This document shows positions 25,027 to 33,839 of a stretch of DNA of 64,000 nucleotides, piece by piece. This DNA comes from Bacteroidota bacterium. GTDB taxonomy: Bacteria > Bacteroidota > Bacteroidia > Flavobacteriales_D > Crocinitomicaceae. Numbering within the stretch: position 1 is the first letter of the stretch; every line of letters starts with the position of its first letter. Under the pieces are notes generated by a model. It ran no database searches. It saw nothing but the letters and a program-made list of their open reading frames with translations, and had not been told where the DNA came from. The stretch covers positions 186,001-250,000 of the forward strand of contig JACPUU010000018.1 of assembly GCA_016192075.1 (NCBI GenBank), read 5' to 3'. The position numbers were made by a program, and so were the translations under genes.

Positions 25027-26900
25027 AAAACATGGACAACCGCAAATACGTTATTGCCCTGATGGTGCTGCTGGTGTCCTTAATTTTCACCGTGCGCCTG
25101 TTTTACATGCAGGTGATTGATGACAAGTGGAAAGACCGGGCCGCAGAAATTTCAGAAAACAAAGTAATTACACAACCCGCTCGGGGTGTGGTTTATGACC
25201 GCAACAATGAAAAACTCATCAGCAACGTAGTCTATTACGATCTGCGCGTTGTTCCAAACCAGGCCCGCAATATTGACAGCGTTTCACTGGTAAAACTGCT
25301 CGATATTTCCATGGAGGAATACGTCAAAAAAATGAACGCAGCGCGCAAATATTCCAAACGAAAACCGTCAGACCTGGTTACGCAAATTCCGCCCGATGAA
25401 TTTTCACTCATAGCCCCTGAGCTGTACAAATACCCCGGTGTGTTTGAGATAGAGCGTACGCTGCGGGTTTACCCAAAAAAATGCGGTGCACATGTGCTGG
25501 GTTATATGAATGAGGTAAACGCTAATGATATTGAAAAAAATAACTATTACAAGTCGGGTGATTTTATTGGCCGCATGGGCATTGAACGGTATTATGAAGA
25601 AGTGCTGCGGGGCCAGCGGGGTGTAAAATATTATTTGCAGAATGCGATTGGGGTAGAAACCGAACGTTATGAAAATGGAAAATACGACACCTTAGCGGTG
25701 CAGGGAAAAAGTATTACCCTGGGCCTTGACTGGGAACTTCAGGCTTACGGCGAACGGCTCATGCAAAACAAACTGGGCTGTGTTGTGGCTATTGAACCTT
25801 CCAGCGGTGAAATTCTGGCCATGGTTTCATCACCGGCCTATGACCCCAATTTGCTGGTAGGCCGGCGTTTAGGAGAGAATTACAGCATACTTGAAAAAGA
25901 CACCTTGCTTCCGTTATTTAACCGGGCGGCAAGCGCTACTTATCCCCCGGGCTCTACGTTTAAATTAATTATGGCATTGGTTGCCCTGCAGGAGGGCGTC
26001 ATAACACCTGAATCCAGTTTCCCGTGTAACAAAGGCCTGGTGGGCTGTCACAACCACCCTACCGCCGGCAGCGTTTCTGACGCCGTTAAAATGTCATGCA
26101 ACCCGTATTTTTATGCTATCACCAAACGTATTATTCACCAGGGCAAATCACCCAACGGGTTTAAAGATGCTGCCATTGGGCAGGACATTTGGCACGATTA
26201 CGTAGAAAGTTTTGGAATTGGTACTGATCTGCATGTTGATTTTCCGGGGCTGAGCCGTGGTTTTGTTCCCAACACCGCTTTTTACAACGACCTGTACAAC
26301 CAGTTTGGCTGGCAGTTTGAAACCATTTATTCAAACTCTATCGGGCAGGGTGAGGTACTGGTAACATCCATAGAGATGGCCAACGTAGTGGCCATTATTG
26401 CCAACCGGGGATATTATTACTACCCGCACTTTATCCGTGAAATTGAAGGACAGAAAGCTCCTGAAATTTATCACCAGAAAAACTATACCAAAGTAGACTC
26501 ACAATGGTTTGCCCCTATTGTTGATGGCATGTGGCGGGTGGTGCATGAACCCAACGGTACCGGTAGCCGCGCGCGGCTCGACAGTATTGCAGTTTGTGGA
26601 AAAACCGGTACCGCCGAAAACTTCAAACGCATCAACGGTGTAAACCATCAAATGACAGATCACTCCATTTTCAGTGCGTTTGCACCCATGGACAAACCGC
26701 AGATTGCCATTTATGTTTACCTTGAAAATTCTGGTTTTGGCGGAACATGGGCTGCACCACTGGCCAGTCTGATGATTGAAAAATACATTACCGGTGAAAT
26801 ATCTGATACCACCAAAGAAAACCGCATTCTGAACGCAAACCTGATTCCGGATGCCAGTGACATTTTACCGCCGAAACAACCCAAAAAACGCAACCGGTGA
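25023..26900 (+). CDS. mrdA: Penicillin-binding protein 2 (elongation transpeptidase)
   Basis: A 625-residue class B PBP. A single membrane helix (about 9-28) is followed by the pedestal domain (PARGVVYDRNNEKLISNVVY, then the GRMGIERYYEEVLRGQRGVK block). In the transpeptidase domain the catalytic Ser311 lies in PPGSTFKL (SxxK), the second motif is SCN near 358-360 and the third is VCGKTGTAENFKR near 535. It cross-links new peptidoglycan strands made by RodA, and MreC activates it. The start at 25023 overlaps the mreD stop; the in-frame ATG at 25032 is a possible alternative. The end overlaps rodA (GTGA). The assignment is secure. Confidence 0.96.
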   Translation: MKNMDNRKYVIALMVLLVSLIFTVRLFYMQVIDDKWKDRAAEISENKVITQPARGVVYDRNNEKLISNVVYYDLRVVPNQARNIDSVSLVKLLDISMEEYVKKMNAARKYSKRKPSDLVTQIPPDEFSLIAPELYKYPGVFEIERTLRVYPKKCGAHVLGYMNEVNANDIEKNNYYKSGDFIGRMGIERYYEEVLRGQRGVKYYLQNAIGVETERYENGKYDTLAVQGKSITLGLDWELQAYGERLMQNKLGCVVAIEPSSGEILAMVSSPAYDPNLLVGRRLGENYSILEKDTLLPLFNRAASATYPPGSTFKLIMALVALQEGVITPESSFPCNKGLVGCHNHPTAGSVSDAVKMSCNPYFYAITKRIIHQGKSPNGFKDAAIGQDIWHDYVESFGIGTDLHVDFPGLSRGFVPNTAFYNDLYNQFGWQFETIYSNSIGQGEVLVTSIEMANVVAIIANRGYYYYPHFIREIEGQKAPEIYHQKNYTKVDSQWFAPIVDGMWRVVHEPNGTGSRARLDSIAVCGKTGTAENFKRINGVNHQMTDHSIFSAFAPMDKPQIAIYVYLENSGFGGTWAAPLASLMIEKYITGEISDTTKENRILNANLIPDASDILPPKQPKKRNR

Positions 26901-28270
26901 GAAATCAAAACGATAGTAGTTTTGCGGACCTTGACTGGAGCATGGTGATTATCTATTTTCTTTTGGTTGGGCTGGGCATTACCAACATTTATTCGTCGGT
27001 TTATGACCCTGAACATCCGGCCTTGTTTGACCAGATTACACAGCATGGTAAACAAATTACCTGGTTGGGTATTTCCCTTTTTCTGGGAATTACCATCATG
27101 TTTCTGGAGACAAGTTTTATCAAAAAATACGCCTACTGGTTTTATTGGGTAACCATTGTTCTGCTGGTAGCCGTTTTGTTTACACCCCCTGTAAACGGTG
27201 CACGGGCCTGGTTTGGCATTGGAGCTTTTGGTATACAGCCGGCTGAATTTGCCAAAATAGGTGTAGCACTGGCGCTGGCCAAATACCTGAGTACAACAGA
27301 TCATCTCCGCAGCCGCGGACTGCAGATTAAATTCAGCCTGCTGCCGGGCATCACGTTTACACGCATGCCGCTGCCGGCACTGCTCATGCTGATTATACCG
27401 GCCTTACTGATTCTGGCCCAGCCAGACGCCGGAACCTTTATTATTTTTACCTCATTTATCCTGGTTTTATACCGTGAAGGATACGCCGGTAACATTTTAC
27501 TATTCCTGATCATTGCGGTCATCATTGCTGTTATAACGCTGGTCGTAGCAGACTCCTCCTTTATGATTCCCGGGCTCAAAATCAAACTCAGTGGTAAAAC
27601 CGGTATTGTTTTGAGTTTGGTGACACTGAGTATTATCTTTTATTTTCTGATTCGGTCGGTGGTATTGCCCCGCAACCGGCCACCGCTGTATCGCGCACTT
27701 ATCGGAAGTTTGATTGTAGCCGTCATTTTTGTCAATTTTATTGAAATAGGTTACTCCAAAATTCTGATGTCGCACCAAAAAGAACGGATTGACCTGGTGC
27801 TTGGTAAAATTGACGATCCGGATGGAAAAGGGTACAACATCAACCGGGCAAAAGCCGCTATTGGTTCAGGCGGTTTTTTTGGCAAAGGGTACATGAAAGC
27901 AACGCTGGCAAACGAAAACCAGGGACACGTGCCCATGCAAAGCACCGATTTTATTTTCTGTACCTGGTCTGAAGAATGGGGATTTATAGGCTCTTTTTCC
28001 CTGGTGCTTATTTATACCTTTTTACTCATTAAAATGATTGTTATTGCCGAACGACAGCGGTCTGACTTCACGCGGATTTTTGCCTATTGCGTTACGGGTA
28101 TCTTCTTTTATCATTTTATGATTAACGTGGGCATGGCCATTGGTCTGGCGCCGGTAATTGGTATTCCCTTGCCGTTTTTCAGTTACGGCGGATCATCGAT
28201 GATGTCTTTTTCTATTCTTTACTTTATATTGCTCAAGCTCGATGCTGAGCGCAAAGTTGTGCTTCAATAA
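26897..28270 (+). CDS. rodA: Peptidoglycan glycosyltransferase RodA
   Basis: A 457-residue SEDS-family protein with about ten transmembrane helices. RodA polymerises lipid II into glycan strands together with PBP2. Family marks: INGARAWFGIG-like stretch VNGARAWFGIGAFGIQPAEF AK, the periplasmic loop with NENQGHVPMQSTDFIFCTWS EEWGF (the conserved Asp/Glu-Trp-Gly region), and the last helix GIPLPFFSYGGSSMMS. An extra loop of about 60 residues in mid-protein makes it longer than the roughly 370-residue E. coli form, as often in Bacteroidota. The start codon is GTG at 26897, overlapping the mrdA stop by 4 bp. No ATG near the start gives a better fit. Confidence 0.95.
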   Translation: MRNQNDSSFADLDWSMVIIYFLLVGLGITNIYSSVYDPEHPALFDQITQHGKQITWLGISLFLGITIMFLETSFIKKYAYWFYWVTIVLLVAVLFTPPVNGARAWFGIGAFGIQPAEFAKIGVALALAKYLSTTDHLRSRGLQIKFSLLPGITFTRMPLPALLMLIIPALLILAQPDAGTFIIFTSFILVLYREGYAGNILLFLIIAVIIAVITLVVADSSFMIPGLKIKLSGKTGIVLSLVTLSIIFYFLIRSVVLPRNRPPLYRALIGSLIVAVIFVNFIEIGYSKILMSHQKERIDLVLGKIDDPDGKGYNINRAKAAIGSGGFFGKGYMKATLANENQGHVPMQSTDFIFCTWSEEWGFIGSFSLVLIYTFLLIKMIVIAERQRSDFTRIFAYCVTGIFFYHFMINVGMAIGLAPVIGIPLPFFSYGGSSMMSFSILYFILLKLDAERKVVLQ

Positions 28271-28275
28271 ACCCT

Positions 28276-29028
28276 ATGCAGGAAAAACAACGTCCCGGTA
28301 TTCAGTTACTCATGCTTTTAGGCATTTACGCCTGCTGTATGTTTGTGGGGCAAAGTATTTCCAGGATCATTCTGCTGTTGCACTATGGTGATCAGTTACA
28401 AGAGCTGGAGGTAATTGATCCGATGCTGATACTTGCCACTGCGGCCACAACGCATTTTTTTACCCATCTCATCGGTTTTTTTGTTTTTCTGCGGGTCAGT
28501 AATCTATCATTTACCAGCCTTTTTCCAAACACTTCGCTTAAAGCAACCCTGCTGCTTTTACTGCCGCTTATAGCTATTGCGGGTATTTTTTCAGCCGGTT
28601 TATTGTCAGGCATCAGTCTTTCTTTTTTTGAACGCAATGGCTTTTATGAAATTGTTCAGCAGGAAAAAGCACTGCAGGAAACCTTACTTCCTATACTGAT
28701 ACATGAGAATCCGGCGCAGCTTTTCCTGGCCATTTTTACACTGGGTGTTTTACCCGCGCTGGGGGAGGAGTTTATTTACCGCGGTATTTTGCAGTCGCGT
28801 CTGATGTTGTCTACACAGAATCTGCATTTTTCAGTCATTGTATCTGCGTTTATTTTTGCAGCCATGCACGGGCAACCCGTCAATCTGCTGGCCATTGCTG
28901 CCCTGGGCGCTATTTTAGGCTACCTCTACGCGTACACCAAAAACATCTGGTATGGTGTTATACTTCACTTCCTGGTAAATTCTATTCAGTTAGTTCAGGC
29001 TTACTTTTGGCCTGATCAGGTGGTGTAA
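28276..29028 (+). CDS. CPBP family intramembrane glutamic endopeptidase
   Basis: A 250-residue membrane protein with about seven helices. The CPBP/Abi signature is complete: motif 1 LPALGEEFIYRGILQSRL (EExxxR), motif 2 FIFAAMHGQPVNL (conserved His), motif 3 ILHFLVNSIQL (His and Asn). It belongs to the Rce1-like intramembrane proteases. The substrate is unknown; in other bacteria members act in peptide maturation or immunity. It starts 5 bp after rodA, so it is the last gene of the elongation operon, which then ends at a strong terminator. Confidence 0.9.
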   Translation: MQEKQRPGIQLLMLLGIYACCMFVGQSISRIILLLHYGDQLQELEVIDPMLILATAATTHFFTHLIGFFVFLRVSNLSFTSLFPNTSLKATLLLLLPLIAIAGIFSAGLLSGISLSFFERNGFYEIVQQEKALQETLLPILIHENPAQLFLAIFTLGVLPALGEEFIYRGILQSRLMLSTQNLHFSVIVSAFIFAAMHGQPVNLLAIAALGAILGYLYAYTKNIWYGVILHFLVNSIQLVQAYFWPDQVV

Positions 29029-29062
29029 TTCACACGCATTGGGGATTAAAAACGGCACAAAA

Positions 29063-29095
29063 AAAGCCCCGGAATAATAAGTTCCGGGGCTTTCT
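29063..29095. terminator. Strong bidirectional terminator after the mre operon
   Basis: AAAGCCCCGGAA (29063-29074) pairs perfectly with TTCCGGGGCTTT (29082-29093) around a 7-nt loop, with A-run and T-rich flanks. It separates the forward elongation operon from the reverse exbD gene. Confidence 0.9.
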
Positions 29096-29113
29096 ATTTC
29101 TTGTTTTGATTAC

Positions 29114-29563
29114 TTAGCGTTTATCAGCAGAGTAATTAATTTTTACAGCATCAATGTTTCTCAATTCTTCTTTTACGTTTGAAACAATACGCATTCCAAC
29201 ATCTTCGTGCACTTTGAGTGATGTTACAATGTCAAATGCAGTTCTTCCATCGCGTTGTTTGGTAAGCTTCCAGGGCCCAACCTGGGTGTAATCCAGCGCC
29301 AGTTGGTCGTCAAGCTGAATGCGCGGCTCTGTTCCTTCATCGGCATCGGTTGGAAAACCAATGTAAATAAAATCAACGGCATCCTTGTTTTCAAGCACCT
29401 CAGCCTGGGTGGCTGTCGGTTTTACAATTTCAACCTGCATGTCTACTTCTTTCATGGTTGTAGCCACCATGAAGAAGAACAGGAGCATGAAAATAATATC
29501 CGGCAATGATGCGGTACTTAATGCGGGAACAGAACGTGTTTTGCCTTTATTAAACTTTCCCAT
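29114..29563 (-). CDS. ExbD/TolR family biopolymer transport protein (second copy)
   Basis: A 149-residue protein. The N-terminal part has the single membrane helix and the functional motif TASLPDIIFMLLFFFMVATT, in which the Asp (DIIF) is the proton-path residue of ExbD/TolR. The rest is a periplasmic domain (IQLDDQLALDYTQVGPWKLT, ending DAVKINYSADKR). It couples proton flow through the TolQ/ExbB channel to work at the outer membrane. It is last in the reverse operon tolQ-hypothetical-exbD-exbD, 3 bp after the other exbD. Two non-identical ExbD proteins in a row suggest a hetero-oligomer. Confidence 0.92.
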   Translation of the reverse strand: MGKFNKGKTRSVPALSTASLPDIIFMLLFFFMVATTMKEVDMQVEIVKPTATQAEVLENKDAVDFIYIGFPTDADEGTEPRIQLDDQLALDYTQVGPWKLTKQRDGRTAFDIVTSLKVHEDVGMRIVSNVKEELRNIDAVKINYSADKR

Positions 29564-29566
29564 AAA

Positions 29567-30286
29567 TTACTGTTCAATTTTTGCTTCAATAATACGCTCA
29601 GGAACTAAAACCTGGAGCATTTCTATTTTTTCCTGATCATCCGGATCATCCGGATCCAGTTTTTTGTATTCGCCCCAACCCAATTCTTCTGATTTTTCAT
29701 TACGCAGGTCGTTTACTACCTTTTTCAAGATATCCTGAACCTGAATGTAAAGACCATAACTGGTATTTGCCTGATTTTTTAACTGGATCAATGCTGAATT
29801 TGAAATTTCACTATAGGCACCAATGGTTTGAAAGGTGGTTTTGCGTTTTTCCCATTTCGTGATATCTTCCTGATAGAACGACTTTTGATTTTCCGGTGCG
29901 GCATCCATGGCTGCTTTCAGCTTAGCCATTTCCTCTTGTATAACCCCACCGGTTATATACTTATATGCAGGCATTTTTATGTCGTTTTCCTGACCATTGG
30001 CGTTCACGAGGTAAAAGTCCCGCACCTTTTCTTCCAGGTCCTCAATCATCATAAACTCACCCTCAACCAGCAACTCGTCGCGTGAGTTAGCCATGATAAC
30101 AAGAATATCTCGATCGTGAATTACCGGAATAGGTGTATTAGGATCCAATTCTCTCTTGAGTGGCAGGTTACGGCTGATACCAGCGTCTACCTCCATGGTA
30201 GTTGTTACGAGGAAGAAAATCAACAACAGGAAAGCAATATCCGCCATCGACCCCGCATTGATCTCCTCTAATTTTCTTGCTGCCAT
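29567..30286 (-). CDS. ExbD/TolR family protein with enlarged periplasmic domain
   Basis: A 239-residue ExbD. The N-terminal motif is INAGSMADIAFLLLIFFLVT, with the conserved Asp (ADIAF) at about residue 16. The periplasmic part is about 190 residues, roughly twice that of classical ExbD, with an inserted helical region (IQEEMAKLKAAMDAAPENQK, then SFYQEDITKWEKRKTTF) within the usual beta structure. A trailing Asp-rich segment (LDPDDPDDQEKIEMLQVLV) follows. It probably pairs with the adjacent 149-residue ExbD on the TolQ/ExbB channel. The neighbouring gene begins 6 bp upstream. Confidence 0.92.
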   Translation of the reverse strand: MAARKLEEINAGSMADIAFLLLIFFLVTTTMEVDAGISRNLPLKRELDPNTPIPVIHDRDILVIMANSRDELLVEGEFMMIEDLEEKVRDFYLVNANGQENDIKMPAYKYITGGVIQEEMAKLKAAMDAAPENQKSFYQEDITKWEKRKTTFQTIGAYSEISNSALIQLKNQANTSYGLYIQVQDILKKVVNDLRNEKSEELGWGEYKKLDPDDPDDQEKIEMLQVLVPERIIEAKIEQ

Positions 30287-30292
30287 GATTTA

Positions 30293-30760
30293 CTATTTTG
30301 AAACGTACGAAAAGATATTTCTGAGCATCTGTACAGCCAGCAAAACAATTGCCAATATAAACAGGATGTACGTCATGTAAATTCCAATATCTGCCCATTT
30401 AAGCCAGAACGGAGTTGCCATAGGATGTTCAGCCAGTGCTTCAGTAGGCTGATCACTTGCCAGACCGGCACAAATCAGGTATATGATAAATACAACACCT
30501 ACCCCTATCATTGTTGTAATAAATCGTTTTGGATTTATAATCATTCCCCAGAGTGTAAATCCAAGTACTAAAATGATTGCTATCCAGAAAAGGGCCAGCG
30601 AATAGACCACTGAATTGTGGACCGCTGCTGTATCACCGACTGCCTGTTTGGTAACCGGATCAAGCTCTGTTTGTGCGGCTCCCCAGCTCAACAGCGTGCC
30701 AATAATCAATAGCAGCGCTACCACAATGGTTGATGCCAGGTTAAATGCTTTTGAATTCAT
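30293..30760 (-). CDS. Four-helix membrane protein in the tolQ-exbD operon
   Basis: A 155-residue membrane protein with about four hydrophobic helices (LASTIVVALLLIIGTLLSWG, then SLALFWIAIILVLGFTLWGM, then MIGVGVVFIIYLICAGLAS, then GIYMTYILFILAIVLLAVQM). A periplasmic loop follows helix 1. It lies between tolQ/exbB and the first exbD, with 33-bp and 6-bp gaps. The same order of channel, unknown membrane protein, exbD, exbD is familiar in Flavobacteriia genomes, so it is likely a true part of the complex. No biochemical function is known to me. Confidence 0.8.
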   Translation of the reverse strand: MNSKAFNLASTIVVALLLIIGTLLSWGAAQTELDPVTKQAVGDTAAVHNSVVYSLALFWIAIILVLGFTLWGMIINPKRFITTMIGVGVVFIIYLICAGLASDQPTEALAEHPMATPFWLKWADIGIYMTYILFILAIVLLAVQMLRNIFSYVSK

Positions 30761-30793
30761 ACTACTTATTTTTTAATTAAATGTTCGTAGTGA

Positions 30794-31612
30794 TTACGCT
30801 TTTTTAGAGTGTTTGTAGATCATATCAATCAACCCGATTGATGAATCTTCCATACTGTTTACGATGCTGTCAATTTTTGAAAGCAGGTAGTTATAAAACA
30901 CCTGAAGAATCATCGCAACGATCAAACCAAATACGGTAGTTAAGAGGGCCACTTTAATACCACCCGCTACAACCGCTGCAGAAATTTGTCCTGCTTTCGC
31001 AATCGCATCGAAGGCCTGAATCATACCAACTACAGTACCGAGGAACCCGAGCATTGGAGCAAGTGCAATGAAAAGTGCAATCCATGACATTCCTTTTTCC
31101 AAAAGACCCATTTGAACACCGCCGTAAGCAACAACTGATTTTTCAGCCATGTCCACACCATCTTCAGCTCTGTCTAATCCCTGATAAAAGATAGATGCAA
31201 CTGGTCCGCGGGTATTGCGGCAAACTTCTTTTGCAGCTTCAAGACCACCGGTTTTCAAGGCAGCTTCAACTTTTTCAAGCAATTTTTTGTTGTTTGTAGT
31301 AGCCAGGTTGAGGTATACAATACGCTCAATAACCAAAGCAAGACCCAAAATCAAACAGATCAATACCGGGGCCATCCAGATAGGGTCACCTTCAATGAAA
31401 CGGGTTTTGAATTCCGTTGTCATAGAATATTCACCGGTGTTAACGGTGTCCTTCACCTCTTCTTTTTTATCGTTAGTTACTGGTTCTGGTTCAGTAATTG
31501 CCGCAGCATTAGTGTCAGCTCCGGTAGAGTCTGTTGCCTCAGCTTGAGCGTAGCTGGAAATTCCTAAGGTTAAAAACCCTGCAATAGCGAAGAATGCTAA
31601 TACTTTTTTCAT
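30794..31612 (-). CDS. MotA/TolQ/ExbB proton channel family protein
   Basis: A 272-residue protein with an unusual N-terminus: a cleavable-looking signal (MKKVLAFFAIAGFLTLGISS YAQA) and a low-complexity Ala/Thr/Glu linker to about residue 70. It then has three membrane helices: PIWMAPVLICLILGLALVIE, WIALFIALAPMLGFLGTVVG MI, and VAGGIKVALLTTVFGLIVAM. The GTVVGMIQAFDAIA stretch is the ExbB/TolQ signature. With the ExbD proteins it forms a proton-driven motor for the outer membrane or for TonB. It is the first gene of the reverse operon. The leader (31613-31742) carries a perfect inverted repeat. Confidence 0.92.
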   Translation of the reverse strand: MKKVLAFFAIAGFLTLGISSYAQAEATDSTGADTNAAAITEPEPVTNDKKEEVKDTVNTGEYSMTTEFKTRFIEGDPIWMAPVLICLILGLALVIERIVYLNLATTNNKKLLEKVEAALKTGGLEAAKEVCRNTRGPVASIFYQGLDRAEDGVDMAEKSVVAYGGVQMGLLEKGMSWIALFIALAPMLGFLGTVVGMIQAFDAIAKAGQISAAVVAGGIKVALLTTVFGLIVAMILQVFYNYLLSKIDSIVNSMEDSSIGLIDMIYKHSKKA

Positions 31613-31650
31613 TGTTGCTTATTTAAATTTATTATTTACTTGGTTTTAAT

Positions 31651-31672
31651 TTTTTGCCGCGTCTGGCAAAAA
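31651..31672. repeat. Perfect inverted repeat in the tolQ/exbB leader
   Basis: TTTTTGCC and GGCAAAAA flank a 6-nt centre, 39 bp before the ATG at 31612. It lacks a run of T after the stem on either strand, so it is not a normal terminator. It could be an operator or an mRNA stem. Confidence 0.35.
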
Positions 31673-31742
31673 TGAGGTGCTAAAGTACAAAAATTTCTTT
31701 TTTATCAACGTTTATCCCTTATTTTTCAACTATCCGGCTATA

Positions 31743-32774
31743 TTAAATTTGTGTAAACTCACCGCAGCAATTTTTCTGCAACGCCTCTTTACGTTCAGAA
31801 AGGGCTGAATATCTGCCTAAAACATACATCATTTTGGTTATTGCTGCCTCTGTTGTCAGGTCATAGCCGCCAATAACCCCAAGCCGCACAAACATCAGGC
31901 TTGTTTCATATTTTCCATGGCTGACGGTACCTTTTCCACACTGGGTAATATTAAGCACCAGTCCGCCTGCTTTCATGTAATCTCCAATGAGGGCTTCAAG
32001 TTCAGTTGATGAAAACGTGTTGCCGTTTCCATAACTTTCAATCACCACTCCTTCTGTATTCTCCCTGTCAAAGACAGAACGGAGGGCGTTCACCGGCATG
32101 CCCGGGAATAACTTAACAAGGCCCACCCGGTTATTAAATGCCGTAAAAACCTCAAATTTCTGAAATCCTTTGCGGAGCAGGGCTGAGTGGTTAAACGCAA
32201 TGTCCACGCCGGCCTCAGCCAACAGTGGATAATTCTCACTCACAAATGCCTCAAAATTACTGGTGCTTTGTTTGCTGGTGCGATTGCCGCGGTGCAGTTG
32301 AAACTCAAAATAAATAGCCACTTCCTGTACCATGGGTTCTCCCACCAAATCAAGTTTTCCGGCAATTTCAATGGCCGTGATCAGGTTTTCTTTTCCGTCT
32401 GTTCTGATCTGGCCTATGGGCAACTGCGAACCGGTTAAAATCACCGGTTTTTTAAGGCCGCTGAGCATAAAACTCAGGGCTGATGCCGTATACGCCATGG
32501 TATCTGAACCGTGGAGCACCACAAATCCGTCGTAATCTGAATAGTTGTCAAAGATCGTTTTTGCAATTTCAGCCCAAATGGTTGGATTCATTTCAGAAGA
32601 ATCAATGGGATTCTTCATAGAATGTGCCTCAAGCCGGTAATTAAATTGTTTCAATTCCGGAACACTGTTGTACAGATGCTCAAAATCAAAGGGCTTTAAT
32701 GCGCCGGTCTCAGGATCATTGACCATTCCGATGGTTCCACCGGTGTAGATGATCAATACCTTTGGGTTTTTCAT
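31743..32774 (-). CDS. ansA: Type I (cytoplasmic) L-asparaginase
   Basis: A 343-residue enzyme that hydrolyses L-asparagine to aspartate and ammonia. The first catalytic block is KVLIIYTGGTIGMVND, with the nucleophilic Thr in TGGTIG (residues 11-16). The second is FVVLHGSDTMAYTASALSFM, with the Thr-Lys-Asp triad partner Asp in HGSDT. No signal peptide is present, so this is the cytoplasmic type I form. The ATG at 32774 is preferred to a GTG one codon upstream. The tail contains several Cys (NCCGEF). It lies downstream of tatD on the same strand with a 67-bp gap and has a TAACTTTG box of its own. Confidence 0.93.
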   Translation of the reverse strand: MKNPKVLIIYTGGTIGMVNDPETGALKPFDFEHLYNSVPELKQFNYRLEAHSMKNPIDSSEMNPTIWAEIAKTIFDNYSDYDGFVVLHGSDTMAYTASALSFMLSGLKKPVILTGSQLPIGQIRTDGKENLITAIEIAGKLDLVGEPMVQEVAIYFEFQLHRGNRTSKQSTSNFEAFVSENYPLLAEAGVDIAFNHSALLRKGFQKFEVFTAFNNRVGLVKLFPGMPVNALRSVFDRENTEGVVIESYGNGNTFSSTELEALIGDYMKAGGLVLNITQCGKGTVSHGKYETSLMFVRLGVIGGYDLTTEAAITKMMYVLGRYSALSERKEALQKNCCGEFTQI

Positions 32775-32802
32775 CACTTCAGCAAATTAACAATTGATAA
32801 AA

Positions 32803-32810
32803 CAAAGTTA
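32803..32810 (-). promoter_or_regulatory. -7 box TAACTTTG (reverse) for ansA
   Basis: An exact TAnnTTTG match on the minus strand ending 28 nt before the ATG at 32774. A TTG complement lies 15 nt further upstream (32826-32828), slightly closer than usual. Confidence 0.45.
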
Positions 32811-32841
32811 ATTAGGAAAACGAGGCAACGGTAAGTCTGGT

Positions 32842-33612
32842 TTATTTTACGGTAGAAAAGAGCTGAAGAGCGTTAGCGCTTGTTATTTGATCCACTTCAG
32901 CAACACTGAGTCCTTTAATTTCGGCTACTTTTTGTGCAATGATCTGGAGGTAAGCACTTTCATTTCGTTTGCCCCGGTGCGGTGCCGGCGCCAGGTAGGG
33001 CGCATCTGTTTCAAGCACCACATATTTGAGCGGAACGTAAGGCAGCACCCTGTCAAGACCTGAATTTTTAAAGGTGACCACGCCGCCTATTCCCAGCTTA
33101 AATCCACCGTAACTTAGTACGTGTTTGGCCTGTTCAACAGTGCCGGTAAAACAATGAAAAACGCCTGTGAGATCGTCGTCATTCAGTTCATCAATTATAT
33201 CAAACGTGTCAGCAAATGCTTCGCGCACATGAATAACAACCGGCAGCTTTTTTTCTTTGGCCCAGATAAGCTGCTGTCTGAATGCTTTTTTCTGAAATTC
33301 AAGGGTAGACTGATCCCAATACAAATCCAACCCTATTTCACCCACCGCACAATAGCCCCCTTTGTCAAGCCATGATTTAATAATACTCAACTGAGACTCC
33401 CAGTTTTCTTTTACGCTGCAGGGGTGAAGGCCCATCATGGGGAAACAATGGTCTGGAAATTTCTGTGCCAGCGCATGCAAACCTGCGATGGAATCAACGT
33501 CAACGTTGGGCAGCAGCATTCTGGAAACACCCCCTGCTATGGCCAATTTTACAACTGCCTCACGGTCTGTATCAAATTCTGTACTGTATAAATGGGTGTG
33601 CGTATCAATCAT
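32842..33612 (-). CDS. TatD family metal-dependent hydrolase
   Basis: A 256-residue TIM-barrel hydrolase. Metal ligands appear in order: His4 and His6 (IDTHTHLYS), Glu in GYCAVGEIGLDLYWD, His in PVVIHVREAFADTF, His in VFHCFTGTVEQAKH, and Asp in YVVLETDAPYLAPAPHRGKR. TatD proteins are 3'-5' exonucleases or D-aminoacyl-tRNA deacylase-like enzymes of the cytoplasm. The exact substrate here is not decided by sequence. The length is typical. The start codon is 5 nt downstream of a TAACTTTG box, so the mRNA is likely leaderless. Confidence 0.92.
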   Translation of the reverse strand: MIDTHTHLYSTEFDTDREAVVKLAIAGGVSRMLLPNVDVDSIAGLHALAQKFPDHCFPMMGLHPCSVKENWESQLSIIKSWLDKGGYCAVGEIGLDLYWDQSTLEFQKKAFRQQLIWAKEKKLPVVIHVREAFADTFDIIDELNDDDLTGVFHCFTGTVEQAKHVLSYGGFKLGIGGVVTFKNSGLDRVLPYVPLKYVVLETDAPYLAPAPHRGKRNESAYLQIIAQKVAEIKGLSVAEVDQITSANALQLFSTVK

Positions 33613-33617
33613 CCGGA

Positions 33618-33625
33618 CAAAGTTA
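33618..33625 (-). promoter_or_regulatory. -7 box TAACTTTG (reverse) for the tatD-family gene
   Basis: An exact TAnnTTTG match on the minus strand, 5 nt before the ATG at 33612. The 227-bp gap to the next gene (33613-33839) shows no other feature. Confidence 0.45.
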
Positions 33626-33839
33626 AGAAAGTGAAACCGGGCACAGAAGTACTAAAGCAGGAAAGTTGGGGTCTAAATGTGACCTGTTTTTTGTAATCCT
33701 GCCAAATATCAGCCAAAAAACGTTTGGAAAACGACCTGGATGCTTAAAAGAGAACACGATAAGGGTTAAAAACAGCGATGGGAAAATTCAGCAGAAACCT
33801 AATAAGCGAATACGGCAGACTATCCGCTACAGCGTTTTC

